64,000 nucleotides of DNA from CAWAYH01 sp963786195 (GCA_963786195.1 CAWAYH010000001.1:124001-188000); one strand, 5' to 3'. Shown: positions 28,353 through 37,574, numbered from the stretch's first letter. Notes: a model not told the origin generated them from the letters alone. A program made the numbers and translations.

Positions 28353-30298
28353 AGAACCCGAGAGTTGTGGCGATCACCGCGAGCGGGTCGGCCTGGCTGC
28401 TGGCGATCGCGGTCGTGACGTGTGTCGACGTGCGCGGGCGCGCGCAGACGCCGCAGTCCTACCCGCAGGAAGAGGACTACGGCTACGGGAAGAGCTATCT
28501 GACCGACGCGCAGCGCGCGGGCCGGGACACCTGGTACTTCTGGACCGGCGGGAACGAGAAGTTCTGGATCAAGATGGCGCAGCTCACCGAAGGGAACGTC
28601 AACCTGCTCGCGTACGTGGACTCGCGCCTGCACGGTCGACGCTTTGCCATCCTCGGCGCGATCACGCAACCGGGATGCCGGAAGGCCACGGCCGCGGATC
28701 AGCACGGGCTCTGGATGGATCAATGCGAGCAGCCCGCGGTGCCCGGCGTGCCGGGCGATCCCACCGGCGTCATGGGCCTGCGACGCTTTCCGAACCCGAA
28801 CTTCGACCCGGCGACATGGAACGCCGAGGAATACTTCAAGCATCCAGGCGAGATGCAGCCGCCGTATCTGATCGGCATGGCGTGCGGGTTCTGCCACATC
28901 GGATTCAACCCGCTGAACCCGCCCGAGGATGCCGAAGCGCCGCGCTGGTCCAATCTGGCCGGCGCGATCGGCAACCAGTACTGGGAAGAGGGCCGGCTCT
29001 TCAACCTGCGCATGCCGCCGACGGATTTCCGCTGGCACGTCGGCAACCGTCAGCCGCCCGGCACGTCCGACACGTCGCGTTTCGCCACCGACCACATCAA
29101 CAATCCCAATGCGATCAACTCGGTGTTCAACCTCGCGTACCGGCCGACGGAGCCCGAGACGATGGCTGACGGCACGACGCGGGAGGTGCACCACATCCTG
29201 AAGGACGGCGCGGATTCGATCGGCGTCGCCGGCGCGTCGCTGCGCGTCTACGTCAATATCGGCATGTGTTCCGACTACTGGTTGACGCTGCACGATCCGG
29301 TGAACGGGCGCAAGCCGCAGCAGCCGTTCGTCATCGACACGGCGCGCAAAACGTGTGAGGACTGGCGGAACACGGAAGCGCGCATGGAGAACGCCGAGGC
29401 GTTCCTGAAAACGATCGCCCCGATGCATCTGAAGGACGCGCCTGGCGGCGCGAAGTACCTGACCGCCGACGCGGAGACGCTCCGGCGCGGCAAGATGGCG
29501 TTCGCCGACAAGTGCGCCCGGTGTCACTCGAGCAAGCAGCCCCCGCGCGAGATCGCGACGGATCGCCTGAAGGTCGAGGCGTGGTACCGCGAATCGGTGC
29601 TGAGCGGCGACTTTCTCGACAAGAACTTCCTCTCCGACGATCGTCGCTATCCGGTCTACCAGCTCGGCACGAACATCGCGCGCGCGGCCGGGACCAACGC
29701 GACGAAGGGGCAGGTGTGGGAACAGTTCTCCTCGGAGACCTACAAGCAGCAGCCGGCGATCGGTCCCATTCGCGGCCTGTACAACCCGCGCGATCCCGAC
29801 AAGCCCCTCGAGTGGGATCTGAACGGTGGCGGGCGGGGCTACTACCGCGCGCCAACGCTGATTTCGATGTGGGCCACCGCGCCGTACCTGCACAACAACG
29901 CGCTCGGGATGTACGTGAAGGACCCGTCGGTCAGCGGCCGCATGCTCGCGTTCTACGACGGGATTGAAAAGCTGCTGTGGCCGGAGCGGCGTCTCGGCGT
30001 GCAGTCGGTCATCGTCACGTCGATCGACACGGATCTCGCGATTCCCGGCCGGGATCGACCCGTACGGATTCCGGCAGGGACGCCCGTGGATCTCATCGCG
30101 CGCGTCGATCCGCGCGAGGTCCCTTCCATCGTCCAGAACCGGCTGATCCTGAACATCATGTCGGACGACACGCTCTTCCGCGGGTTGATCCGCCGGAATC
30201 AGGCGCCCGACTTCGTGCTGGACCGCGGGCATATGTTCGGCACCGAGCTGTCGGACGACGACAAGCGGGCACTGATCGAGTTTCTCAAAACGTTCTAG
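28349..30298 (+). CDS. Large exported di-haem cytochrome c (possible RoxA-like oxygenase)
   Basis: A 649-residue protein with a signal peptide (about residues 1-34; SAWLLAIAVVTCVDVRG). Haem motifs are CGFCH (about 178) and CARCH (about 388), 210 residues apart, followed by YYRAPTLISMWATAPYLHNN, the distal element shared by MauG/CcpA-type di-haem enzymes, and a C-terminal DDKRALIEFLKTF. Size and haem spacing resemble the rubber oxygenase RoxA as I recall it (about 680 residues, haems near 191 and 390); other di-haem peroxidase relatives remain possible. It acts in the periplasm or outside. The ATG overlaps the BON stop. A peroxidase-type, oxygenase or electron-transfer role cannot be separated from sequence alone. 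Confidence 0.75.
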   Translation: MKNPRVVAITASGSAWLLAIAVVTCVDVRGRAQTPQSYPQEEDYGYGKSYLTDAQRAGRDTWYFWTGGNEKFWIKMAQLTEGNVNLLAYVDSRLHGRRFAILGAITQPGCRKATAADQHGLWMDQCEQPAVPGVPGDPTGVMGLRRFPNPNFDPATWNAEEYFKHPGEMQPPYLIGMACGFCHIGFNPLNPPEDAEAPRWSNLAGAIGNQYWEEGRLFNLRMPPTDFRWHVGNRQPPGTSDTSRFATDHINNPNAINSVFNLAYRPTEPETMADGTTREVHHILKDGADSIGVAGASLRVYVNIGMCSDYWLTLHDPVNGRKPQQPFVIDTARKTCEDWRNTEARMENAEAFLKTIAPMHLKDAPGGAKYLTADAETLRRGKMAFADKCARCHSSKQPPREIATDRLKVEAWYRESVLSGDFLDKNFLSDDRRYPVYQLGTNIARAAGTNATKGQVWEQFSSETYKQQPAIGPIRGLYNPRDPDKPLEWDLNGGGRGYYRAPTLISMWATAPYLHNNALGMYVKDPSVSGRMLAFYDGIEKLLWPERRLGVQSVIVTSIDTDLAIPGRDRPVRIPAGTPVDLIARVDPREVPSIVQNRLILNIMSDDTLFRGLIRRNQAPDFVLDRGHMFGTELSDDDKRALIEFLKTF

Positions 30299-30299
30299 T

Positions 30300-30412
30300 C
30301 AGCTCTCAGCTCTCAGCGGTCAGCTCTCAGCTCTTAGTTGTGAGTGATATCGAGCGCACGGTTGAAAGCAGAGGACCGAAAGCTGAGGGCTGACAGCTGA
30401 AAGCTGACAGCT
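30300..30412. repeat. Inverted array of CAGCTCT-type heptamers
   Basis: The left arm repeats CAGCTCT about six times (CAGCTCT, CAGCTCT, CAGCGGT, CAGCTCT, CAGCTCT, TAGTTGT; about 30300-30342). The right arm repeats the complement (AAAGCTG, AGGGCTG, ACAGCTG, AAAGCTG, ACAGCTA; about 30376-30412). The middle is unique sequence. It fills the spacer between the large cytochrome and the OYE gene. Confidence 0.75.
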
Positions 30413-30429
30413 AGGTGTTGAGGTGACCC

Positions 30430-31887
30430 ATGATCACGCGACGACGGTTGCTGGCGGCACTCGGCGCCCTCGGCGCGGCCCGTCCGCTCTTCGCGGGCGG
30501 CTTCGAACCAGGCGCTCACGACCGCTCGACCTCGCAGGCCCCGGCCCAGCAGGGTTCCGGTGCCGCGCTCTATCCGCACGTGTTCTCGCCGCTGCAGTTC
30601 CGCAACCTGACGGTCAAGAACCGCGTGTTCCGCTCGAACGTGTCCGGGCGATTCGACAACTACGACGGATCGGGCACTCAGACGCGCATCAACTGGGAGC
30701 TGAAGTTCGCGCGCGGCGGCGTCGGCGCGATCATCTCGTCTTTCGTGCCCGTCGCCATTCGCGGCCGCATCATGCCCAACTACGCGACGATCGACCGCGA
30801 CGAGCGGATTCCGTTCTGGCGTGAGCTGGTGAAGCAGGTTCACGGTGAAAGCGACTGTAAATACCTCATCCAGCTCAGCCACGGCGGGCGCCAGCGTGAC
30901 GTCCCGGGCATCGAGTTCGCCAAGGGTCTCAGCTCCACGGACCGCACCGAGCCGCTGCACGGATTCGAGTGCGAGCGGATGACCGTCGCGCAGATCAAGG
31001 AAGTCGTGGACGCGTTCGGCCAGGGCGCGCGGCGCGCTCGCGAAGCCGGCGCCGACGGCGTCGAGCTCCACGGCGCCAACGGATATCTCATCACCCAGTT
31101 TCTCAGCTCGGGGATCAACGATCGCAATGACGAGTACGGCGGTGACATCAAGCAGCGCGCGCGGTTCGTCCTGGAAATCGTGCAGGCCATCCGCGCAGCG
31201 GTCGGACGCGACTTTCACCTGCAGATGAAGATCAGCGCGATCGACTACAACGACGCCATTCTCGACGACGAGGACAAGGGGAACACGCTGGAAGATTCGG
31301 TACAAGTCTGCCAACTGTTGGAAGAGGCCGGCGTCGACTCGATCCACGTGTCTTCGGGGAGCTTCTTTCCGCATCCCCGCAATCCTGCGGGCGATCTGCC
31401 GCTGGACGAGCTGCGGAAGACCTACGACACGCTGGTGGCCAGCGGCACGCTGACGCTGCGCAACTATCTGTTCTTCCGGGGCAGGCTGACCGGCGAGATC
31501 TTCAAGAAGCGCTGGGAGCGTGCGCGCGGCGACGCGAAGCACATCGAAGGGCTCGTCCTGCCGGATGCGCACCGTATCAAGCAGGCGGTCAAGGTCCCGG
31601 TGATTTGCACCGGAGGGTTTCAGACCGCCACGGTGATCGAGCAGGCGCTCACCGACCTGCTGTGCGACGCGGTCTCCATCGCGCGGCCGCTCATCGCCAA
31701 CAACGATCTCGTGAACATCTTTGCCGGCGGCGCGCCGCGCGCGGCGAAGCCGTGCACCTACTGCAACAAGTGCCTCGTGAACGCCGTGGAGAATCCGCTG
31801 GGCTGCTACGAGGAGTCACGCTTCGCGTCACGCGACGAGATGGTGCGGGAAATCATGACGGTGTTCGCGCGGCAGCCATTTTCGTGA
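30430..31887 (+). CDS. Tat-exported old yellow enzyme homologue with terminal cysteine cluster
   Basis: A 485-residue FMN-dependent NADH:flavin oxidoreductase. The N-terminus TRRRLLAALGALGAARPLF looks like a twin-arginine signal, so the enzyme is probably exported with its cofactor. The TIM-barrel core shows FSPLQFRNLTVKNRVFRSNV, YLIQLSHGGRQ, DGVELHGANGYLITQFLSSG, INDRNDEYGGD and VICTGGFQTA, all OYE family marks; such enzymes reduce activated C=C bonds. The C-terminus has CTYCNKCLVNAVENPLGC (C441, C444, C447, C458), close to the 4Fe-4S binding pattern of 2,4-dienoyl-CoA reductases, but the FAD/NAD domain that follows in those enzymes is absent. Electrons may instead come from the neighbouring cytochromes. 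Start ATG 30430, after GAGGTGA. Confidence 0.8.
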   Translation: MITRRRLLAALGALGAARPLFAGGFEPGAHDRSTSQAPAQQGSGAALYPHVFSPLQFRNLTVKNRVFRSNVSGRFDNYDGSGTQTRINWELKFARGGVGAIISSFVPVAIRGRIMPNYATIDRDERIPFWRELVKQVHGESDCKYLIQLSHGGRQRDVPGIEFAKGLSSTDRTEPLHGFECERMTVAQIKEVVDAFGQGARRAREAGADGVELHGANGYLITQFLSSGINDRNDEYGGDIKQRARFVLEIVQAIRAAVGRDFHLQMKISAIDYNDAILDDEDKGNTLEDSVQVCQLLEEAGVDSIHVSSGSFFPHPRNPAGDLPLDELRKTYDTLVASGTLTLRNYLFFRGRLTGEIFKKRWERARGDAKHIEGLVLPDAHRIKQAVKVPVICTGGFQTATVIEQALTDLLCDAVSIARPLIANNDLVNIFAGGAPRAAKPCTYCNKCLVNAVENPLGCYEESRFASRDEMVREIMTVFARQPFS

Positions 31888-31941
31888 CGCGGATCGACAC
31901 GACACGGGACGCGGATTACGCGGCGTTATTGAGGTCGCTAC

Positions 31942-33358
31942 ATGCCTCGAGCCAGATTGTCAGCGGGGAGCCTCATGCTCGCGGTGCTGCTCGGCACCCT
32001 CGTCGTCCGGGCCCAGCAGTCGCCGGACTCGGACAGCCTTCCCGACATCGTCGATCACTTCAAGTACGGATCGATCGGCACCGAAGAGCGCGTCGGCCTT
32101 CCTTACTGGATCTGGAAGGTGCTCCCCACCGTGTTCGAGGACAAGCTGCCGAAGCGGCCTGGCGTCGGCTACGAGCGAATCGGCTTCCTCCAGGACTCGA
32201 GCCGACACCCGCGGCCGATCGGGACGTCCTATAAGCCGGGGCGCGTCGCCCGCGTCGGGCTGAACTGCGCCACCTGCCACGTCGGTACGTATCGCGAGAG
32301 CACCGCAAGTCCGCCGCAGATTGTGGCGGGGATGCCCGCCAACCAGATGGACCTGCAGGCATACGCGAACTTCCTGACGGCCTGCGCCAACGATCCGCGG
32401 TTCAGCTACAGCACTCTGATGGCGGCGATCCGGAAGGAGCACCCGGACATCGGCTGGTTCAGCCGTTTGCTTTACAAGCTGTTCGTCGTGGGCGCGACGA
32501 AGAAGGGCATTCTCGAGCGCGCGCGCGACAACAAGTGGTTCGACGACAGGCCGCCGTTCGGCGTGGGCCGCGTCGACACGTTCAATCCCTACAAGGTCAT
32601 GCTCCGCATCCCGATCGACAAGACCGTCGGCACCGTCGACCTGCCGTCGCTCTGGAACCAGCGCATGCGCGCGAGGATGTGGCTGCACTGGGACGGCAAC
32701 AACGATTCGGTCGAGGAGCGCAACAAGAGCGCCGCAATCGGCGCGGGCGCCACGCCCGACTCGCTGGACCTCGAGTCGATGAAGCGCATCGAGGACTGGA
32801 TTCTCGACCTCAAGCCGCCGGCATACCCGGCCGCGCGCATCGACTCGGCGCGCGCCGCGGAAGGACGCCGCGTCTGGGAGCAGGCGTGCGCCGGCTGCCA
32901 CTCGGTCGAGAGTCCGCGCGTGGGCCAGGTCACCAAACTCGCCGACGTCGGCACCGACCCCGAGCGCCTCAACTCCTTCACTGAGGAGCTCGCGCGCGGG
33001 ATGAACACGATCGGTGAAGGCAAGCCGTGGCGCTTCAATCATTTTCGAAAGACCGACGGCTACGCCAACATGCCGCTCGACGGTCTCTGGCTCCGCGCGC
33101 CGTATCTGCACAACGGATTCGGTGCCGACGCTGCGCGCCTTGCTCTTTCCCGAGGAGCGGCCGCGTGTCTTCTATCGCGGGTACGACGTCTACGACTGGG
33201 ACAACGTCGGATTCGTCTCGAGCGGACCCGAGGCCGAGGCCAACGGCGTGAAGTTCGACGTGAGCCTCAGAGGCAACGACAACGGCGGCCACGTGTACGG
33301 CGCCAAGTTGTCGAGACAGGAACGTGAAGCGCTGCTCGAGTACCTCAAAACACTATGA
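31942..33358 (+). CDS. Exported di-haem cytochrome c, tandem paralogue 1 (one frameshift)
   Basis: About 471 residues. Signal peptide: SAGSLMLAVLLGTLVVRAQQ. The conserved block HFKYGSIGTEERVGLPYWIW precedes haem motif CATCH (about 108); the second motif CAGCH lies near 315, then LDGLWLRAPYLHNG and the end REALLEYLKTL. The frame breaks near 33120 (LHNGFGADAAR to TLRALLFPEERPRVFYRGYD); one base repairs it, and the next paralogue shows the intact version. It starts 54 bp after the OYE gene, and its stop overlaps the next start. Likely periplasmic electron transfer or a di-haem enzyme; it shares the second-haem region with the large cytochrome upstream. Confidence 0.75.
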
Positions 33359-34767
33359 AATCGCCACGCACGTTCAGCGTTCTCGGCGCGATTAGCTGCG
33401 CTCTGTTGATCGCGTGCGCCAGCGGCGGCCGGATGTCGCCCGACGCGACGCCGACGTTCGACGCGGTCGAAGACCAGTTCAAGTACGGCTCGGTCGGCAT
33501 CGAGTCCGAAGGAGGCATTCCGTACTGGATCTGGCAGGTGTTGCCGAGGATCTTTACGGACAAGCTTCCGCGTCCGGGCGGGTACGCGTCGCTCGGCTTC
33601 GCGTGGGAACCGGGGCGCGAGCTGCCTGTGGGCTTCTCGAAAGCGGAGCTGTTCGGCGGACCGCGCGTGGCGATCAACTGTGCGTTCTGCCACACGGCCT
33701 CTGTTCGCACGAAGCCGCTCGAACCGCCGCAGATCGTCCCGGCCGGACCCGGCAACCAGATCAACCCGCAGGCGTACGTGCGCTTCCTGCAGGCGTGCGC
33801 CGCGGACGAGCGTTTCAACGCCGACGAGATTCTCTCGGCGATCAGCCGGATCACGCGGCTGTCCTGGACGCAGCGGATGCAGTATCGCTACCTCCTGATC
33901 CCTGCGATGAAGAAAGCGCTCGTCCGTCAGGCCGGCGACTACGCCTGGATGAACCGCAATCCCGACTGGGGTCCCGGGCGCATCGATCCCTTCAACCCGG
34001 TGAAGTTCGGCATCCTGAAGCAGCCGGTGGACACCACGATCGGCAATTCGGACATGGTGCCCATCTGGAACATGAAGGCGAGAAACGGGATGTCGCTGCA
34101 CTGGGACGGCCTCAGCACCTCGCTGCGTGACGTCGTGCTGAGCAGCGCGATCGGCGACGGCGCCAGCCGCAAGTCCATTCACCTGCAGAACCTCGAGCGC
34201 ATCGAGCGATGGCTGCTCGAGGTGAAGCCCCCGGCCTATCCGTTTGACATCGACAGCACGGCGGCCGCCGATGGCCGCGGCGTGTACGAGCAGCAGTGCG
34301 CGCAGTGCCACGCACCGGGCGGCGCCCGCACGGGCTCGGTCATACCGGTCGAGGAAGTCGGCACGGATCGTCACCGGCTCGACATGTGGACGGCGGCTTC
34401 GCCCGTGGCTTACAACACGTTCGCGGACGGGTACCCGTGGGACTTCACGGCGTTCCGCAAGACCAACGGGTACGTCGCGGTGCCGCTCGACGGCGTCTGG
34501 TTGCGCGCGCCGTACCTTCACAACGGATCGGTGGCGTCACTGGAAGAACTGCTGAATCCGTCCGGCCGGAGGCCGACGTTCTATCGCGGGTACGATGTGT
34601 TCGACCCGGTCAGGGTGGGATTCGTGTCGGAAGGCGACGCGGCGCAACGGATGGGCATGGCGTACGACACGAGCAAGCCGGGAAACGGCAACGCCGGTCA
34701 CAGCTACGGCGTCGAGCTGACGCCGGCGCAGAAGAAGGCACTGATCGAGTACCTGAAGACGCTCTGA
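33355..34767 (+). CDS. Di-haem cytochrome c lipoprotein, tandem paralogue 2
   Basis: A 470-residue paralogue of the gene before it. The signal ends in a lipobox (SCALLIACASGG), so it is probably a lipoprotein anchored in a membrane facing the periplasm. Parallel blocks: DQFKYGSVGIESEGGIPYWI, haem motifs CAFCH (about 108) and CAQCH (about 315), at the same positions as in paralogue 1, then VPLDGVWLRAPYLHNGSV, PTFYRGYDVFDPVRVGFVS and the end KKALIEYLKTL. Intact, with no frame break. The ATGA overlap with paralogue 1 indicates coupled synthesis. It is the last gene of the operon. The role may be electron delivery to or from the OYE homologue or the large cytochrome; this is inference. Confidence 0.8.
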   Translation: MKSPRTFSVLGAISCALLIACASGGRMSPDATPTFDAVEDQFKYGSVGIESEGGIPYWIWQVLPRIFTDKLPRPGGYASLGFAWEPGRELPVGFSKAELFGGPRVAINCAFCHTASVRTKPLEPPQIVPAGPGNQINPQAYVRFLQACAADERFNADEILSAISRITRLSWTQRMQYRYLLIPAMKKALVRQAGDYAWMNRNPDWGPGRIDPFNPVKFGILKQPVDTTIGNSDMVPIWNMKARNGMSLHWDGLSTSLRDVVLSSAIGDGASRKSIHLQNLERIERWLLEVKPPAYPFDIDSTAAADGRGVYEQQCAQCHAPGGARTGSVIPVEEVGTDRHRLDMWTAASPVAYNTFADGYPWDFTAFRKTNGYVAVPLDGVWLRAPYLHNGSVASLEELLNPSGRRPTFYRGYDVFDPVRVGFVSEGDAAQRMGMAYDTSKPGNGNAGHSYGVELTPAQKKALIEYLKTL

Positions 34768-34789
34768 GCCCCCGGACCGTGTTACCGGA

Positions 34790-35115
34790 CCACGCGAATG
34801 GCGATGAGCTTCTTCCTGCCCTCAGCCCTTCCATGACTCGACCGTTCTGGAGCGGATAGGCGTCGACGGTGATGAAATACGCGCCGGCGCGGAAGACGGG
34901 ACGCTGCGGATCCTGGGGGACTGCTGAGCCGGCCCGGCGGAAACTCCCACCGCGCGGGCGGCGATCAGCGCGAGATGAACCGTGCCGAGCCCGGTGAGGC
35001 AACGAATCAGGCGTGTCTCCGACGTGGGCTGGCGCGTGAAGTCTAGCACGGGTGACTGCGTGATTCCTTGTCGAGGTGGAAACTTCGATGGCTCTATCGT
35101 TTGCTCCGCCGACAC
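34790..35115 (-). pseudogene. Remnant of a VWFA-related (TIGR03436-like) protein
   Basis: In the spacer between the redox operon and PBP1A, the minus strand holds a short broken reading. It has a signal-like start (LTGLGTVHLALIAARAVGV), then after a frame shift VFRAGAYFITVDAYPLQNGR and VMEGLRAG. This resembles the N-terminal beta-strand of acidobacterial VWFA-related proteins (VFRAGxxLVVVDxYPxxDGRxIxGL). It then runs, again shifted, into a short RKKLIAIRVVR and a stop near 34790. The whole VWFA domain is missing. Low-confidence remnant; no other gene is seen between 34768 and 35147. Confidence 0.35.
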
Positions 35116-35147
35116 AACTGGGTCGATAATCGTTGCGATCGGCTGCG

Positions 35148-37574
35148 ATGCAGTTCAGGCTCCCCAAGCTCGACCGATACGTCTACGACTTCGCCGCATT
35201 CGTCCGCACAACGTTCAACGGACGACCGAGGGCGCTCGCCGCGACCGTGGCGGTCTGCGCCGTCGCAGGTTTTCTGTGCGCCGGCTTTCTGGCCTGGTCC
35301 GCCTACGACCTCACGACCGGCCTGCCGGACCGCAACAAGCTGCGCGGCATCGGCGACATGTCGCAGTCGACGACGATCTTCGACGCGAAGGATCGGCCCG
35401 CCTTTACGATCTTCAAGGAACAGCGGATCGAGGTCCCGATCGCGAAGATTTCGCCGAATCTGATCAAAGCAGTCATCTCAGTCGAGGACCAGCGGTTCTA
35501 CGACCATAGTGGCGTCGACACCATCCGCATCGTCGGGGCGGTGCTGCGCAACGTTCGTCAGGGCAGGCGCGCCGAGGGCGGCAGCACGATCACGCAGCAG
35601 CTGGCCCGGCAGAGCTTTCTCAACCGCGACAAGACCTACCGGCGGAAGCTCAAGGAAATCATCGTCGCCGCCTATCTCGAGAACCTGTATTCCAAGCAGG
35701 AGATCCTCGAGCTCTACCTCAACAAGGTGTATTTCGGCGATGGCCTGCACGGCGTCGAAGCCGCCTCGCGAGGCTATTTCGGCAAAACGGCCGCCGAGCT
35801 CACGGTCGACGAGGCCGCGCTCCTGGCGGGCCTGATACAGACACCGTCGAGCTACGCGCCGACCGTCAACCTCGATCGCGCAGTTGCGCGCCGGGCGATC
35901 GTCCTCCAGGCGATGGTGTCCTCGGGGGCCATCGACCAGGCGACGGCCGATCGAGCGAAGGCTGCACCGGTCAAGCTGTCGAACGCGCTCGAGATCAAAG
36001 AGACCTACGGGCTCTATTTCAAGGAGCACGTCCGGAAGGAGCTCGTTGACCGTTTCGGCTGGCAGCGCGTGTATCAAGGCGGCCTGCGGGTCTTCACGAC
36101 GATGGATGCGGATCTGCAGCGAGCGGCGGATGGAATGCTCGAGCAGGGCCTGGAGGAGATCGAAGCGCGTCGTGCCTTCAAGTATCCGAAGCGGGGACAG
36201 CAGCCAATCTCCAACGGCGAGCTCCCAGACTATCTGCAGGGCGCGCTCGTCGCCCTCGATCCCGTCAACGGGCACGTCATCGCCCTGGTCGGCGGACGTG
36301 ATTTCGGCGAGAGCCGTTTCAACCGCGCCGTCCAGGCGAAGCGTCAGTCGGGATCCGCCTTCAAGCCTTTTGTCTATGCGACGGCGCTCGAGGCCGGGTA
36401 CTCGCCAGCCTCGATGATCACGGGACTCAACGATCCCATCCTGACGTCGAAGGGCGCCTGGCTGCCCGAAGACGAGCACTCGGATGCGGATGCGCTGACG
36501 ATGAGGGCGGCGCTGCGGATGTCGAGCAACCGCGCAGCGGTGCGGCTGCTGCAGACGGTCGGGATTCCGAAGGCGGTCGGATACGTCGAGAAGCTCAACA
36601 TGGGGACGCCACCGAGCGTCCCCTCGCTGGCCCTCGGCTCGAGCGACGTGACGCTGGCCTCGCTTACTGCGGCGTACGGCGCGTTTGCCAACCGCGGGGT
36701 CGTGCGAACACCGGTTTTCATCCGCCGCGTCGAGGACAACGAAGGCACCGTGCTCTATCGCGACGAAGGCAGCGAACACCGCGCGGTGAGCGAATCCACG
36801 GCATACCTGATGGCGAGCATGCTGTCGGACGTCATCACCTTCGGGACCGCGTATCGCGCGCGGCAGACGGGATTCACCCTGCCCGCGGCTGGCAAGACGG
36901 GAACGACCAACGACTACCACGATGCCTGGTTCGTGGGCTTCACCCCGCACATCGTCACCGGCGTCTGGGTCGGGTTCGATCAGCCGAAGACCATCGTCGC
37001 CGGCGGCTATGCCGGCGAGCTCGCCGTGCCGATCTGGACCGACTTCATGAAGCGTGCGACGCGCGGCGACAAGCCCGACTGGTTCGAGCGTCCCCGCGAC
37101 GTGGTCGGCGTCAACGTGTGCCGCATGTCCGGCAAGCTGCCGACGGGCGGCTGCAACAGCGTCCAGGTGTTCAATCGCGAAGGGATGATGGAGCAGCGCT
37201 CGATGGTCTACACGGACTATTTCGTGCGCGGCACTGAGCCGGAGACGACGTGTCCGGTTCACGGTGCTCCATCATTCATGGAGCGGCTCGCGGGCGTCTT
37301 CGGCAAGGACGGCGGCACGCCGGTCGCGGTCGAACCGCCGGCGCCACCGCCGCCTGCCAGCACCACAGGCCCCGTCACCGCGCCCGCAACGGTCCACCCT
37401 GGACAGCCTGCCACGGCCGAGAAGGCAGAAGAACCCAAGAAAAAGCGCGGCTTCTGGTCGCGACTGTTCGGGGGCGGGGGCGACAAGAAGGACGAGAAGA
37501 AGAAGGAAGACGAGGAGCGGAAAAAGGAGGAAGAAAGGAAGAAACTCGAGGAAAAGAGGAGGAAGGGCGGCTAG
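35148..37574 (+). CDS. mrcA: Class A penicillin-binding protein 1A
   Basis: An 808-residue bifunctional peptidoglycan synthase of the inner membrane: GT51 glycosyltransferase plus transpeptidase. A membrane anchor (AVCAVAGFLCAGFLAWSAYDL) lies near residue 45. The GT51 motifs are VEDQRFYDHSGVD (about 111), GGSTITQQLARQ and LELYLNKVYFG. The transpeptidase motifs are SxxK in SGSAFKPF (about 400), SxN in MSSNRAAVR (about 459) and KTGT in AGKTGTTNDYHDAWF (about 583). The C-terminus is unusual: a Pro-rich stretch, then a highly charged Lys/Glu tail of about 50 residues (from KKKRGFWSRLFGG). Start ATG 35148; TTG 35133 in frame is possible. Confidence 0.93.
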   Translation: MQFRLPKLDRYVYDFAAFVRTTFNGRPRALAATVAVCAVAGFLCAGFLAWSAYDLTTGLPDRNKLRGIGDMSQSTTIFDAKDRPAFTIFKEQRIEVPIAKISPNLIKAVISVEDQRFYDHSGVDTIRIVGAVLRNVRQGRRAEGGSTITQQLARQSFLNRDKTYRRKLKEIIVAAYLENLYSKQEILELYLNKVYFGDGLHGVEAASRGYFGKTAAELTVDEAALLAGLIQTPSSYAPTVNLDRAVARRAIVLQAMVSSGAIDQATADRAKAAPVKLSNALEIKETYGLYFKEHVRKELVDRFGWQRVYQGGLRVFTTMDADLQRAADGMLEQGLEEIEARRAFKYPKRGQQPISNGELPDYLQGALVALDPVNGHVIALVGGRDFGESRFNRAVQAKRQSGSAFKPFVYATALEAGYSPASMITGLNDPILTSKGAWLPEDEHSDADALTMRAALRMSSNRAAVRLLQTVGIPKAVGYVEKLNMGTPPSVPSLALGSSDVTLASLTAAYGAFANRGVVRTPVFIRRVEDNEGTVLYRDEGSEHRAVSESTAYLMASMLSDVITFGTAYRARQTGFTLPAAGKTGTTNDYHDAWFVGFTPHIVTGVWVGFDQPKTIVAGGYAGELAVPIWTDFMKRATRGDKPDWFERPRDVVGVNVCRMSGKLPTGGCNSVQVFNREGMMEQRSMVYTDYFVRGTEPETTCPVHGAPSFMERLAGVFGKDGGTPVAVEPPAPPPPASTTGPVTAPATVHPGQPATAEKAEEPKKKRGFWSRLFGGGGDKKDEKKKEDEERKKEEERKKLEEKRRKGG

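Noticed and set aside
28091..30232. A 713-codon open frame on the minus strand
   Set aside because: It is the shadow of the large di-haem cytochrome gene, which has haem motifs, a signal peptide and operon context on the plus strand.
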